From NCBI GenBank assembly GCA_029240815.1, contig JARDZO010000140.1, positions 1 to 14,719 of the forward strand: a stretch of 14,719 nt of DNA, in the 5' to 3' direction. A program made the position numbers and the translations under genes. Origin of the DNA: Brevibacillus sp. GTDB taxonomy: Bacteria; Bacillota; Bacilli; Brevibacillales; Brevibacillaceae. The notes beneath the pieces are model-generated. The model did no database searches, was not told where the DNA came from, and saw only the letters and a program-made list of their open reading frames with translations. Positions 1 through 7,146 of the stretch are shown piece after piece (the first letter of the stretch is position 1; each line of letters opens with the position of its first letter).

Positions 1-22
1 GGGTCAATTCTTCTTTTTGCAT
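1..22 (-). CDS. mrnC: Probable start of mini-ribonuclease III gene (partial)
   Basis: An ATG at 22-20 opens a frame reading MQKEELT before the window ends, 17 nt after the cysS stop. Only seven codons are visible, so the protein cannot be identified from sequence. The name rests on synteny: in B. subtilis cysS is followed by mrnC, which encodes the Mini-III enzyme that matures 23S rRNA. The ribosome binding site is weak: a GGGG run directly after the cysS stop and a purine stretch before the ATG. Another start further left is possible. Confidence 0.4.
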
Positions 23-39
23 TTCGTCTCTTCGGCCCC

Positions 40-1446
40 TTATTTTCGGCGCCAGCGAACACCCTGTGGAGTGTCTTCCAGCACGATTCCTTTTGCAGCA
101 AGCAGGTCGCGAATTTCGTCTGAACGCGCAAAGTTACGTGCCTTGCGTGCTTCTGTCCGCTCCTCGATCAGCGCATCAATCTCACTGTCCAGCAATTCTT
201 CTTCTTGTTCGAGCACCAATCCGAGTATGCCTGTAAGCTCCACGAGCAAATCCTTGTAAGCCTGGATCTCGCGGGTACCTACATTATCATGGCGCATGTA
301 CAAATTCGCTTCTTTCACTACATCAAACAGGACTGTGATGGCATTTGCCGTATTGAGATCGTCGTCCATTTCGGTGATGAATCTCTCCCGCAGCTCATTG
401 ATGATACGTTCCTGCTCTTCCGCCTGACCGTTCGGTTCTTCCGGGCGGGACATTCCCAGACGATAGGTCAGGTTGTTGTAAGCCGTCTTGATTCTCTCCA
501 AGCCGTTGGATGCTTGCTCCAACAGGTCATCACTGAAATTGATCGGATTGCGATAATGACCCAGTAGCATGAAAAAGCGAATCAGCTGACCGCCGAATTG
601 TTTAACCAAGTCTCTAGCCAACAGGAAGTTACCCAGAGATTTGGACATTTTCTCGTTGTTGATGTTGAGCATTCCATTGTGCAGCCAGTAACGGGCAAAA
701 ACCTTTCCTGTGAAGCACTCCGACTGCGCAATCTCATTTTCATGATGGGGGAACACCAGATCCGTACCACCGGCATGAATGTCGATTTCTTCTCCAAGAA
801 ACTTCAATGCCATGGCTGAGCACTCAATATGCCAACCCGGGCGACCTTCACCCCACGGGCTGCTCCAAGCTACTTCACCTGGCTTTGCCGACTTCCACAG
901 AGCGAAATCGAGCGGATGTTCCTTCTTCTCATTAATCTCCACTCGTGCCCCTGCCTGCAAGTCATCCAAGGGCTGGTGGGACAGTTTGCCGTATTCTTCA
1001 AAGCGACCCGTACGGAAATATACGTCCCCTTCACTCTCGTACGCGAAGCCTTTTTCAATCAGGCCTTCCACGAACTCAATGATTTCCGGGATCGTCTGCA
1101 TTACGCGCGGTTGGATATCTGGAGGCAGCACGTTCAAGGAACGCAAATCTTCGTTAAATGCATCCGTATAGCGGTCAGCCACTTCTTTGACTGAAGTCCC
1201 CTCTTCATTTGCCACACGAATCAGCTTGTCGTCCACGTCAGTTATGTTTTGCACGAAGGTCACCTGGTACCCGCGATATTTCAAATATCGGCGCAAGGTG
1301 TCGAAAACAATTGCAGGACGAGAGTTCCCGATGTGGATGTAGTTGTACACGGTAGGACCGCACACGTACATTTTCACCTTTCCTGGCTCCAATGTCACAA
1401 ACGGTTCCTTTCGCCTGGTCAATGTATTAGTCAATTGAATGCTCAT
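40..1446 (-). CDS. cysS: Cysteinyl-tRNA synthetase
   Basis: A 468-residue class I aminoacyl-tRNA synthetase that attaches cysteine to tRNA-Cys in the cytoplasm. The length is normal for bacterial CysRS. The HIGH motif is HIGN at residues 38-41 and KMSKS is at 266-270. The zinc site that selects cysteine is complete: Cys29 (in YVCGPTVYN), Cys209 (HIECSAM), His234 and Glu238 (PHHENEIAQ). The C-terminal anticodon-binding helical domain follows, ending in a basic tail. The ATG start at 1446 has a GGGAGGA ribosome binding site about 11 nt upstream, inside cysE. The first 20 nt overlap the end of cysE, so the two are probably translationally coupled. The gene shares the tRNA-Cys T-box upstream of cysE. 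Identification is secure. Confidence 0.98.
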   Translation of the reverse strand: MSIQLTNTLTRRKEPFVTLEPGKVKMYVCGPTVYNYIHIGNSRPAIVFDTLRRYLKYRGYQVTFVQNITDVDDKLIRVANEEGTSVKEVADRYTDAFNEDLRSLNVLPPDIQPRVMQTIPEIIEFVEGLIEKGFAYESEGDVYFRTGRFEEYGKLSHQPLDDLQAGARVEINEKKEHPLDFALWKSAKPGEVAWSSPWGEGRPGWHIECSAMALKFLGEEIDIHAGGTDLVFPHHENEIAQSECFTGKVFARYWLHNGMLNINNEKMSKSLGNFLLARDLVKQFGGQLIRFFMLLGHYRNPINFSDDLLEQASNGLERIKTAYNNLTYRLGMSRPEEPNGQAEEQERIINELRERFITEMDDDLNTANAITVLFDVVKEANLYMRHDNVGTREIQAYKDLLVELTGILGLVLEQEEELLDSEIDALIEERTEARKARNFARSDEIRDLLAAKGIVLEDTPQGVRWRRK

Positions 1447-2092
1447 GGTTCTTTTTATCCTCCCTCAAATGTTCCAATTCCTTGCGCAAGTGATCAATTT
1501 CCCGTTGCATCTGACGGATCGTATCTGCCACAGGGTCAGGCAAATTCACATGATCCAGATCGCATTTGATGCGCTTGCCGTCCTGTATAACGATGCGTGC
1601 TTTAATTCCGACCACGGTAGAGTTGGGAGGCACTTCCTGCAATACTACCGCACCTGCCCCTATCTTTGAATTATCGCCAATCTTGAAGGAACCCAACACT
1701 TTGGCACCCGTAGCAATAATCACATCGTTGCCAACAGTAGGGTGTCGTTTTCCTTTTTCCTTTCCTGTTCCCCCCAAGGTCACTCCCTGGTAAATAGTCA
1801 CGTTGTCCCCAATCTCACACGTTTCCCCAATCACGACACCCATCCCGTGATCGATAAACAACCCTCTACCAATTCGCGCGCCCGGGTGAATCTCAATGCC
1901 CGTAAAAAAGCGAAACACCTGAGATACAGCCCGCGCCAGCGTACACCACTCCGCCTTCCACAACTTGTGGGCAATGCGGTGCCCCCATATCGCGTGCAAA
2001 CCGGAGTAGGTCATGACAACCTCCAGAGTACTGCGCGCTGCCGGATCTCGTTCAAATACACCCTGTATGTCGTCTCTTAATTGTCCAAACAC
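1427..2092 (-). CDS. cysE: Serine O-acetyltransferase
   Basis: A 221-residue enzyme that makes O-acetylserine from serine and acetyl-CoA, the first step of cysteine synthesis. Residues 1-60 form the helical N-terminal part, followed by a left-handed beta-helix of hexapeptide repeats (about 65-170). The hallmark [11 protein letters not shown] starts at 81, with catalytic His82, and [16 protein letters not shown] starts near 103. The residue matching the catalytic Asp143 of E. coli CysE is Glu67 (GIEIHP). Residues 187-215 look like a charged coiled coil. The start is GTG at 2092 with a strong GGGAGGTG site 6 to 9 nt upstream; no ATG alternative lies nearby. Expression should depend on the T-box leader just upstream. 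The gene overlaps cysS by 20 nt. Confidence 0.97.
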   Translation of the reverse strand: MFGQLRDDIQGVFERDPAARSTLEVVMTYSGLHAIWGHRIAHKLWKAEWCTLARAVSQVFRFFTGIEIHPGARIGRGLFIDHGMGVVIGETCEIGDNVTIYQGVTLGGTGKEKGKRHPTVGNDVIIATGAKVLGSFKIGDNSKIGAGAVVLQEVPPNSTVVGIKARIVIQDGKRIKCDLDHVNLPDPVADTIRQMQREIDHLRKELEHLREDKKNHEHSID

Positions 2093-2130
2093 TGGGTGGC
2101 ACCTCCCGCCTGATTTTCTTTCTGTGAAAT

Positions 2131-2174
2131 AAAAAACGTCCCTGCCCCCTCACATGGAAAGGGACAGAGACGGC
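2131..2174 (-). terminator. T-box conditional intrinsic terminator
   Basis: On the minus strand the arm CGTCTCTGTCCC pairs with GGGGCAGGGACG, giving about 12 bp with G-U pairs and a loop of about 11 nt, followed by six U. The 5' arm overlaps the antiterminator segment, as expected for a transcription-attenuating T-box. Confidence 0.9.
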
Positions 2175-2424
2175 TTTTTACCGTGGTTCCACTCTGCTTT
2201 CGATCACTTTCGTGTGTCGTCATTGTTAAACAACAACGAAACGATCGAGCTCAATAACCCGATAACGGCGGGCTGCCGATTCACCTACTGATGTCCACGC
2301 TTCCGAGGACACTTTCAGCTCATAGCTCACAGGCGCATTTCCATACGGGACACGTCGGATGGCTCTCACCTTTCCATCCTCTCTGTAGGCGTGCCTACCG
2401 CTGTACTTCTCCTGATCTTCGCAT
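2131..2424 (-). promoter_or_regulatory. T-box riboswitch, tRNA-Cys specific, upstream of cysE-cysS
   Basis: Leader RNA between gltX and cysE. The Stem I start matches the T-box pattern (AAGATCAGGAGAAGTAC, from 2419). A distal stem GGATGG/CCATCC carries a loop with GGTGAGAG. The specifier region reads GGAAA-TGC-GCCTGTGAG, placing a UGC (Cys) codon at 2337-2335. The T-box core AGAGTGGAACCACGG is at 2195-2181. The antiterminator pairs CAGAG (about 2196-2192) with the CTCTG that also belongs to the terminator. Known T-box logic: uncharged tRNA-Cys reads UGC, its 3' end binds the UGGA bulge, and termination is prevented. In B. subtilis the gltX-cysES transcript is likewise controlled between gltX and cysE. 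The exact 5' end of the transcript is unknown, since it may come by readthrough or processing from gltX. Confidence 0.95.
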
Positions 2425-2454
2425 ACTTCTATTGTGAAAAGGAAAGGTCTGACC

Positions 2455-3921
2455 CTATTCCCCGTTTGCAATCACTTGTTTGATGCGATCCAGCACTTTG
2501 TCACGGCCCAGCAAGAAAAGCGTCTCCGCGAGATCGCGTCCGTGTGCTTGGCCAGTTGCGCCTACACGTACTGGCATGAACAACGCCTTGCCCTTGTGTC
2601 CCGTTTCTTTTTGAACCTCTTTCAGCGCAGCCTTGATAATATCTACATGATATTCCTCTTGTGCTGATACGTGCTTCACAAAGGACGAGAGAACTTCTGG
2701 CAATTGCGGTTCTTTCAAAACCAGTCTCCCTTCCTCATCGTACACCACTTCGTCAAGGAAGAAAAGAGCAGCCAACGGAACGATTTGCGCACAATACGAC
2801 ATTTGCTCCTGGTACAACCCCACGATACTGCGGACCCAATCACGTTTGTCATCAGACAACGTCTCTTCGATGAAGCCTGCTTTTTGCAGATGAGGAACAC
2901 ACATATCGGTGATCATATCCAGCGGCTGACGCTTCAGATAGAAGTTGTTCATCCAGTTCATTTTGGTCGCATCGAATACGGCCGGAGACTTGTTGACGCG
3001 GTCCATCGAGAACAGCTTGATGAGATCGTCCATGAGGAAAATCTCTTCTTCTCCGCCTGGAGACCAACCCAAAAGTACGAGGAAGTTTACGATCGCTTCC
3101 GGCAAGAAACCCAAATCACGGTATTGCTCGATGAATTGGAGAATGCTTTCATCGCGCTTGGACATTTTTTTGCCTTCTGGGTTTAGGATCAAAGCCAAGT
3201 GAGCAAATTGTGGTGTCTCCCAACCAAACGCCTCATAGATCATCAATTGACGCGGCGTATTGGAAAGATGCTCTTCTCCACGAATAACATGGCTGATTTT
3301 CATCAAGTAGTCATCGATCACAACAGCAAAATTATACGTAGGTATTCCATCAGGACGGCAAATAACAAAGTCGCCCATCTCGTTGGAATTAAAAGTAACT
3401 TGACCACGAATCATATCATCAACAACGTACTCCCGATCGTCCTGGACGAGGAAGTGAATGGATGGAACGCGTCCTTCGGCTTCGAACTGCGCGCGCTCTT
3501 CATCTGTTACGTGGCGATGTTTTTCCAGAATGCGAGGTGTTTCACCGCGAGCGAGCTGCTCTTCGCGTTCTGCATCCAGCTCTTCCTTGGTAGCATAGCA
3601 ATAGTACGCCTTACCTTCTGTGAGCAATTGATCGATATAGGTACGGTAGATGTCCAGACGTTCCATTTGGCGATATGGCCCATAAGGACCGCCAACGTCT
3701 GTACCTTCTTCCCATTTCACACCGAGCCATTTCAGGTTTTTCATTTGCTCTTCGTCAGCATTTTCCTTGTTGCGCGTTTGGTCTGTATCTTCAATCCGAA
3801 CAATGAACGAACCGCCGTGATGTTTTGCAAACAAGTAGTTGAAAAGCGCTGTACGTGCGCCGCCGATATGTAAATGCCCCGTAGGACTAGGAGCATATCG
3901 CGTGCGGATTTCTTTCGCCAT
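2455..3921 (-). CDS. gltX: Glutamyl-tRNA synthetase
   Basis: A class I synthetase, 488 residues from the chosen start, that charges tRNA-Glu. In most Bacillales it also misacylates tRNA-Gln for later amidation by GatCAB (family knowledge). The N-terminus reads RYAPSPTGHLHIGG with HIGG at 18-21; KMSKR is at 252-256; the C-terminal anticodon-binding helical region is complete. The Cys-rich zinc motif of E. coli GluRS is absent (only Cys108 in YYCYA). An in-frame ATG at 3933 sits directly against AAGG with no spacing. The ATG at 3921 has AAGGATGG at a normal distance and starts MAKEIRTRYAPSP like relatives, so it is preferred. The gene lies 68 nt after ispF and probably has its own promoter. The cysE T-box follows about 30 nt downstream. 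Confidence 0.97.
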   Translation of the reverse strand: MAKEIRTRYAPSPTGHLHIGGARTALFNYLFAKHHGGSFIVRIEDTDQTRNKENADEEQMKNLKWLGVKWEEGTDVGGPYGPYRQMERLDIYRTYIDQLLTEGKAYYCYATKEELDAEREEQLARGETPRILEKHRHVTDEERAQFEAEGRVPSIHFLVQDDREYVVDDMIRGQVTFNSNEMGDFVICRPDGIPTYNFAVVIDDYLMKISHVIRGEEHLSNTPRQLMIYEAFGWETPQFAHLALILNPEGKKMSKRDESILQFIEQYRDLGFLPEAIVNFLVLLGWSPGGEEEIFLMDDLIKLFSMDRVNKSPAVFDATKMNWMNNFYLKRQPLDMITDMCVPHLQKAGFIEETLSDDKRDWVRSIVGLYQEQMSYCAQIVPLAALFFLDEVVYDEEGRLVLKEPQLPEVLSSFVKHVSAQEEYHVDIIKAALKEVQKETGHKGKALFMPVRVGATGQAHGRDLAETLFLLGRDKVLDRIKQVIANGE

Positions 3922-3971
3922 GGGTAGCACCATCCTTATGAATGTAAACGGAAAAATGTTTCTAATGCCTT

Positions 3972-4000
3972 ATGTTACACCTTGCCCCTCTACTTGACAA
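3972..4000 (-). promoter_or_regulatory. Putative sigma-A promoter for gltX
   Basis: On the minus strand TTGTCA (4000-3995, 5/6 to consensus) and TAACAT (3977-3972, 4/6) are separated by exactly 17 nt. The -35 box overlaps the last codons of ispF. The start point would be near 3965, leaving a leader of about 45 nt before gltX. B. subtilis gltX is also transcribed from its own promoter, which supports the call. It was found by eye only. Confidence 0.55.
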
Positions 4001-4463
4001 GCAAGCATGCAGCCTGGGCAGCGATTCCCTCTCCCCGACCAGGGAAGCCCAGCTTTTCTGTCGTCGTCGCCTTCACGTTGACTTGTGAGAGATCCTCAGC
4101 TTCCAGCACGCGGGCAATCACCTCTTGCATTTGTGGGATGTACGGTGCCATTTTTGGCGCTTGTGCAATAATGGTCGCATCCACATTCCCCAGTCTGTAT
4201 CCCCGCTCTTTTACCAGTGCCCACACATGCTGTAGCAGCTTGACGCTATCCGCATCCTTGAAAGCTGGATCGGTATCCGGAAAATGTCTGCCGATATCTC
4301 CCTCTCCGATGGCTCCTAGTATCGCATCACTAATCGCATGCAAAAGCACATCTGCATCCGAATGCCCCAGCAATCCTTTTTCATAGGGGATCGTGACGCC
4401 ACCGATGATGCAAGGCCGCCCTTCTACCAGTTGATGCACATCAAACCCTTGTCCAATACGCAT
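3990..4463 (-). CDS. ispF: 2-C-methyl-D-erythritol 2,4-cyclodiphosphate synthase
   Basis: A 157-residue enzyme of the MEP isoprenoid pathway that cyclises CDP-methylerythritol 2-phosphate to the 2,4-cyclodiphosphate and releases CMP. Full length for the family, which forms trimers. The zinc ligands are visible as Asp8 and His10 (GQGFDVHQL) and His42 ([12 protein letters not shown]). The segments [14 protein letters not shown] and [11 protein letters not shown] are typical. The ATG start is 3 nt after the ispD stop, so the pair is translationally coupled; the two act at the third and fifth steps of the same pathway. The stop lies within the likely gltX promoter. Confidence 0.97.
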   Translation of the reverse strand: MRIGQGFDVHQLVEGRPCIIGGVTIPYEKGLLGHSDADVLLHAISDAILGAIGEGDIGRHFPDTDPAFKDADSVKLLQHVWALVKERGYRLGNVDATIIAQAPKMAPYIPQMQEVIARVLEAEDLSQVNVKATTTEKLGFPGRGEGIAAQAACLLVK

Positions 4464-4466
4464 GAG

Positions 4467-5153
4467 TTACTCTCCCTTTCGTTTACGCAAGATCTCTTCA
4501 CCTAGCCACAAGTCATCTGGCGTGGTGATCTTTATATTCTCGTAGCTTCCTTGCATCACTGTTACAGGATGCCCTAGCCATTCAACCAGCATAGCGTCGT
4601 CTGTTCCCATCTTGCCCGTTTCCACTGCCGTCCGGTGTGCGTCTCGCAGCAAAGACATACGAAAAGCTTGTGGGGTTTGGACGGCCCACAAGCTTTCACG
4701 TGCTGGGGTCGACTCTACAATTCCAGTCGCCCCCACCACTTTTATCGTATCCTTCACTGGCACTGCCATGATCGTTGCTTGATCCTGTTGTACTTGTTTG
4801 ATCATAGCACTGATCTGTTTGCGAGTAACGAAAGGACGGGCAGCATCGTGAACAAGCACATACGAGCAGTCGTTGGAGAGTGCGGACAACCCATTTCTCA
4901 CGCTGTCCTGTCGTTCGGCACCACCCAATGTAACTGTCACACGGATTCGCTCGCGATCGAGCCATTTCAGTACACTGCTATGGTCTTCCGTGCTGACGAC
5001 CAGCACGATCTCATCAATCTCTCGGTGTGTCGCAAACAGGCGAACCGTATGAGCCAAAATAGGCTCACCACCCAGAGGCAACCACAGCTTGTTTCGTTCG
5101 CCACCCATCCGTTTTCCGGAACCAGCGGCAACGATCACGACTCCCACACCCAC
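4467..5153 (-). CDS. ispD: 2-C-methyl-D-erythritol 4-phosphate cytidylyltransferase
   Basis: A 228-residue cytidylyltransferase that makes CDP-methylerythritol from CTP and MEP. The nucleotide-binding loop is AAGSGKRMG (9-17), VHDAARPF is at 101-108, and the active-site Lys of the C-terminal ENIKITTPDDL segment is Lys208. Arg152 probably corresponds to the substrate-binding Arg157 of E. coli IspD. The start is GTG at 5153 (GTG GGT GTG), with a second in-frame GTG at codon 3. The upstream AGAGGGAAGA is only a moderate ribosome binding site, so either GTG could be used. The gene sits 21 nt after yacL and 3 nt before ispF. Confidence 0.96.
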   Translation of the reverse strand: MGVGVVIVAAGSGKRMGGERNKLWLPLGGEPILAHTVRLFATHREIDEIVLVVSTEDHSSVLKWLDRERIRVTVTLGGAERQDSVRNGLSALSNDCSYVLVHDAARPFVTRKQISAMIKQVQQDQATIMAVPVKDTIKVVGATGIVESTPARESLWAVQTPQAFRMSLLRDAHRTAVETGKMGTDDAMLVEWLGHPVTVMQGSYENIKITTPDDLWLGEEILRKRKGE

Positions 5154-5174
5154 TTGTCTTCCCTCTCAATCTCT

Positions 5175-6263
5175 CTACAATGCTTTTTCCAACAGCTTTG
5201 GCTTAGCGAAAATCATTCGACCCGCCGAAGTTTGCAGCACGCTGGTCACGAGAACATCTACATCGTTGCCGATATACTCTCGTCCGCCTTCAACGACGAT
5301 CATCGTGCCATCGTCCAGATAAGCAACCCCTTGACCGTGCTCCTTACCGTCCTTGATGACTTGAACGTTCATTTCTTCACCTGGCAGGACGACCGGCTTG
5401 ACCGCGTTTGCCAAATCATTGATGTTCAAGACGGAGACACCTTGCAATTCACATACCTTGTTCAGGTTGAAGTCATTTGTCACGACTTTCCCATTCATGA
5501 CTTTTGCCAGCTTGATCAGCTTGCTGTCGACCTCGGAGACTTCTTCAAAATCGCCTTCCCAGATTTGGACTTTTACTTTCATCTCTTTTTGAATCTTGTT
5601 CAAAATATCAAGTCCCCGGCGTCCTCTGTTTCGCTTCAGCACGTCGGAGGAATCAGCAATGTGTTGAAGTTCCTCTAGCACAAATCCCGGAATGACCAGC
5701 ACACCTTCCAAAAAGCCAGTGCGGCAAATGTCTGCGATGCGACCGTCGATGATGACACTCGTATCTAAGATTTTATTTTCTACGTTCGTCGCGGTATTGC
5801 TATTGTCCTTTTTCTTATCCTTCCGACCGATGGAAAAAACCGACATAATTTCATCCCGTTTGCGGAATCCAACCTGGAATCCCAAGTAACCAAGCAAACC
5901 GGACACAACCAACGGCAACAGATCTCCTATGATAGGGATCGGGATTTTACTGATGGGCAGGAATAATAAAAAGGCAACAATAAGACCACTAATCAACCCC
6001 ATCGCTCCGAACATTACATCCACAATTGGCATTTTGACGAGTGTCTCTTCTCCCCAACGAATCACCCTCAAAATATAATCCAAGAGCCAATTGGCTAAAA
6101 AGAAGAACAAAATGGCACCAAGAACCGCACCAATGTATTGCGTCCCTGTTACATCCCCAAAATTTAACAGCTCATTTAGCAACGAAAACAAGTCAGCACC
6201 GTACTGGTAGCCCAAGCCCCCACCAATCAAAACAAAAAAGATTTTTCCTATGCGGCGTACCAT
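5175..6263 (-). CDS. yacL: Membrane-anchored PIN/TRAM domain protein (YacL family)
   Basis: A 362-residue protein of the family represented by B. subtilis YacL. The N-terminal third carries four hydrophobic segments (about 5-22, 43-62, 83-103, 110-130). A PIN nuclease-like domain follows (about 163-285) with the acidic set Asp167 (ILDTSVI), Glu197/198, Asp246 and Asp264 (VVTND). A TRAM-like RNA-binding domain is at about 290-353. These features suggest a membrane-tethered metal-dependent ribonuclease, but the substrate is not established. The ATG start has a perfect AAGGAGGTG site. It is the first gene of the block running to gltX and is preceded by two near-consensus minus-strand promoters. 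In B. subtilis it follows disA directly; here pssA and a plus-strand gene intervene. Confidence 0.93.
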   Translation of the reverse strand: MVRRIGKIFFVLIGGGLGYQYGADLFSLLNELLNFGDVTGTQYIGAVLGAILFFFLANWLLDYILRVIRWGEETLVKMPIVDVMFGAMGLISGLIVAFLLFLPISKIPIPIIGDLLPLVVSGLLGYLGFQVGFRKRDEIMSVFSIGRKDKKKDNSNTATNVENKILDTSVIIDGRIADICRTGFLEGVLVIPGFVLEELQHIADSSDVLKRNRGRRGLDILNKIQKEMKVKVQIWEGDFEEVSEVDSKLIKLAKVMNGKVVTNDFNLNKVCELQGVSVLNINDLANAVKPVVLPGEEMNVQVIKDGKEHGQGVAYLDDGTMIVVEGGREYIGNDVDVLVTSVLQTSAGRMIFAKPKLLEKAL

Positions 6264-6358
6264 GCCTTCACCTCCTTTTATTAATATAGACAGAAGCCTA
6301 TAAGTAAAAACCTATTTCTTTCCAAATGGCGAAATCCCTTCTTCACCACTTTCCCCCC

Positions 6359-6388
6359 ACTATAGCAAAATTTAATTTACCATGTCAA
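6359..6388 (-). promoter_or_regulatory. Proximal sigma-A promoter for yacL operon
   Basis: TTGACA (6388-6383, 6/6) and TATAGT (6364-6359, 5/6) on the minus strand with an 18-nt, AT-rich spacer. The start point would be near 6352, giving a leader of about 90 nt before yacL. Confidence 0.75.
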
Positions 6389-6398
6389 ATAGCCAAAA

Positions 6399-6428
6399 AT
6401 TTTAACATAGTTGCCATTTTGTCGTCAA
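6399..6428 (-). promoter_or_regulatory. Distal sigma-A promoter for yacL operon (extended -10)
   Basis: TTGACG (6428-6423, 5/6) and TAAAAT (6404-6399, 5/6) with an 18-nt spacer. TG sits one base before the -10 (6407-6406), making an extended -10 box. It lies 40 nt upstream of the proximal promoter. Confidence 0.6.
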
Positions 6429-6458
6429 CCTCGAACATCCGTTTCCTTCTGAATCAAA

Positions 6459-6488
6459 TTGACAGAGACCAGACTCCCTTCTTATAAT
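6459..6488 (+). promoter_or_regulatory. Consensus sigma-A promoter for the plus-strand gene
   Basis: TTGACA (6459-6464) and TATAAT (6483-6488) are both perfect, with an 18-nt spacer. Transcription would begin near 6495, about 55 nt before the gene. It diverges from the two yacL promoters, with only about 30 nt between the facing -35 boxes. Confidence 0.85.
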
Positions 6489-6550
6489 GGCTGTAGCGCA
6501 ATGTGCGAAAATTATGACGATACTAACAGCCTAAAGCAGAGGTGAACCAT

Positions 6551-6946
6551 ATGGACAAAAGCAATGTAGACGGCTTCCAAACGCAAGTCTCAGAACTCTT
6601 GATCAGGCATCGCAGCGTACTCGACGTCATGTCCAAAGTTCAGGAAACTGCATCCCGCATCAACCGTTCGCTGACCAAAGCCATTACGGAGTGCGGCTGT
6701 GTCGAGGTAGTCGCCAAAAAGCAAACGTACGATTCGAACAAAAACCTGGAAGAGAACAAATTACAGTTGGATACTCATTTCACTGGACCCTTGTGTGAGC
6801 ATTGCCGCGATGTATTGACAGCCGAGCTGGGAAAAAACCTGTTTTACATTACTGCTTTGTGCAATATCACGGACATCAAACTCGAAGACGTGCTGCAAAA
6901 AGAGTCCAATCGGTTGAATACGTTAGGTGTTTTCAACCTTTCATAG
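6551..6946 (+). CDS. Conserved-looking small Cys-motif protein, function unknown
   Basis: A 131-residue soluble protein, the only clear gene on the plus strand. The ATG at 6551 is preceded by AGAGGTGA at proper spacing; the GTG at 6542 lies inside that site and is unlikely to be the start. Residues 1-45 look helical (LLIRHRSVLDVMSKVQE). A CGC motif follows (ECGCVEV), then a charged linker and a CxxC motif (GPLCEHCRD). The C-terminus ELGKNLFYITALCNITDIKLEDVLQKES resembles the last helices of MazG-like all-alpha NTP pyrophosphatases, but the usual ExxD metal ligands are not clearly kept. I believe similar proteins occur in other Bacillales, but cannot name a family with confidence. It has its own consensus promoter and shares a terminator with pssA. 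The reading frame is convincing; the function is not assigned. Confidence 0.85.
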   Translation: MDKSNVDGFQTQVSELLIRHRSVLDVMSKVQETASRINRSLTKAITECGCVEVVAKKQTYDSNKNLEENKLQLDTHFTGPLCEHCRDVLTAELGKNLFYITALCNITDIKLEDVLQKESNRLNTLGVFNLS

Positions 6947-7104
6947 GTCTCCCCTCGTAATACGAACGAGCTCCTAGAAAAGTTGCATAAAAAACTTCTA
7001 TCGATGATGGTTCTTGGAGGAACAACCGCGTTTAAGCGGAAAATTTCTATGCACTCCAGTATCTACAAGCGAGAACGCTACTCCATTATTACACGTAAAA
7101 AAAG
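6947..7104 (+). other. Hairpin-rich 3' region of the plus-strand transcript
   Basis: About 150 nt between the plus-strand gene and the shared terminator, with no convincing ORF. Short stems in series: CTCGT/ACGAG (6954-6970), TAG+AAGTT/AACTT+CTA (6975-7000, 2-nt bulge), GTTC/GAAC (7010-7023), CCGC/GCGG (7026-7039) and AGCG/CGCT with loop AGAA (7068-7079). TGCATA (6984-6989) can alternatively pair with TATGCA (7048-7053) and enclose two of the stems. It could be a structured 3' UTR or a small RNA; short stems can also arise by chance. Confidence 0.35.
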
Positions 7105-7133
7105 AAAAACCCGCTCATTTCCAGCGGGTTTTT
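7105..7133. terminator. Bidirectional intrinsic terminator between the plus-strand gene and pssA
   Basis: A perfect inverted repeat AAAAACCCGCT / AGCGGGTTTTT with a 7-nt loop CATTTCC. On the plus strand it ends in TTTTT; on the minus strand it ends in TTTTT C TTTTTTT. It lies 13 nt after the pssA stop, so it should end the radA-disA-pssA transcript as well as the plus-strand transcript. Confidence 0.92.
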
Positions 7134-7146
7134 CCCTTGTTTTGAC

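Noticed and set aside
2226..2471. Minus-strand 81-codon ORF between gltX and cysE
   Set aside because: It lies over the T-box leader, whose conserved RNA elements explain the sequence, and it has no family resemblance.
4635..5678. Long plus-strand ORF of 347 codons opposite ispD and yacL
   Set aside because: It is antisense to two clearly conserved genes, has no recognisable domain, and its composition (rich in His, Gln, Leu, Ser) is that of a reverse-strand shadow.
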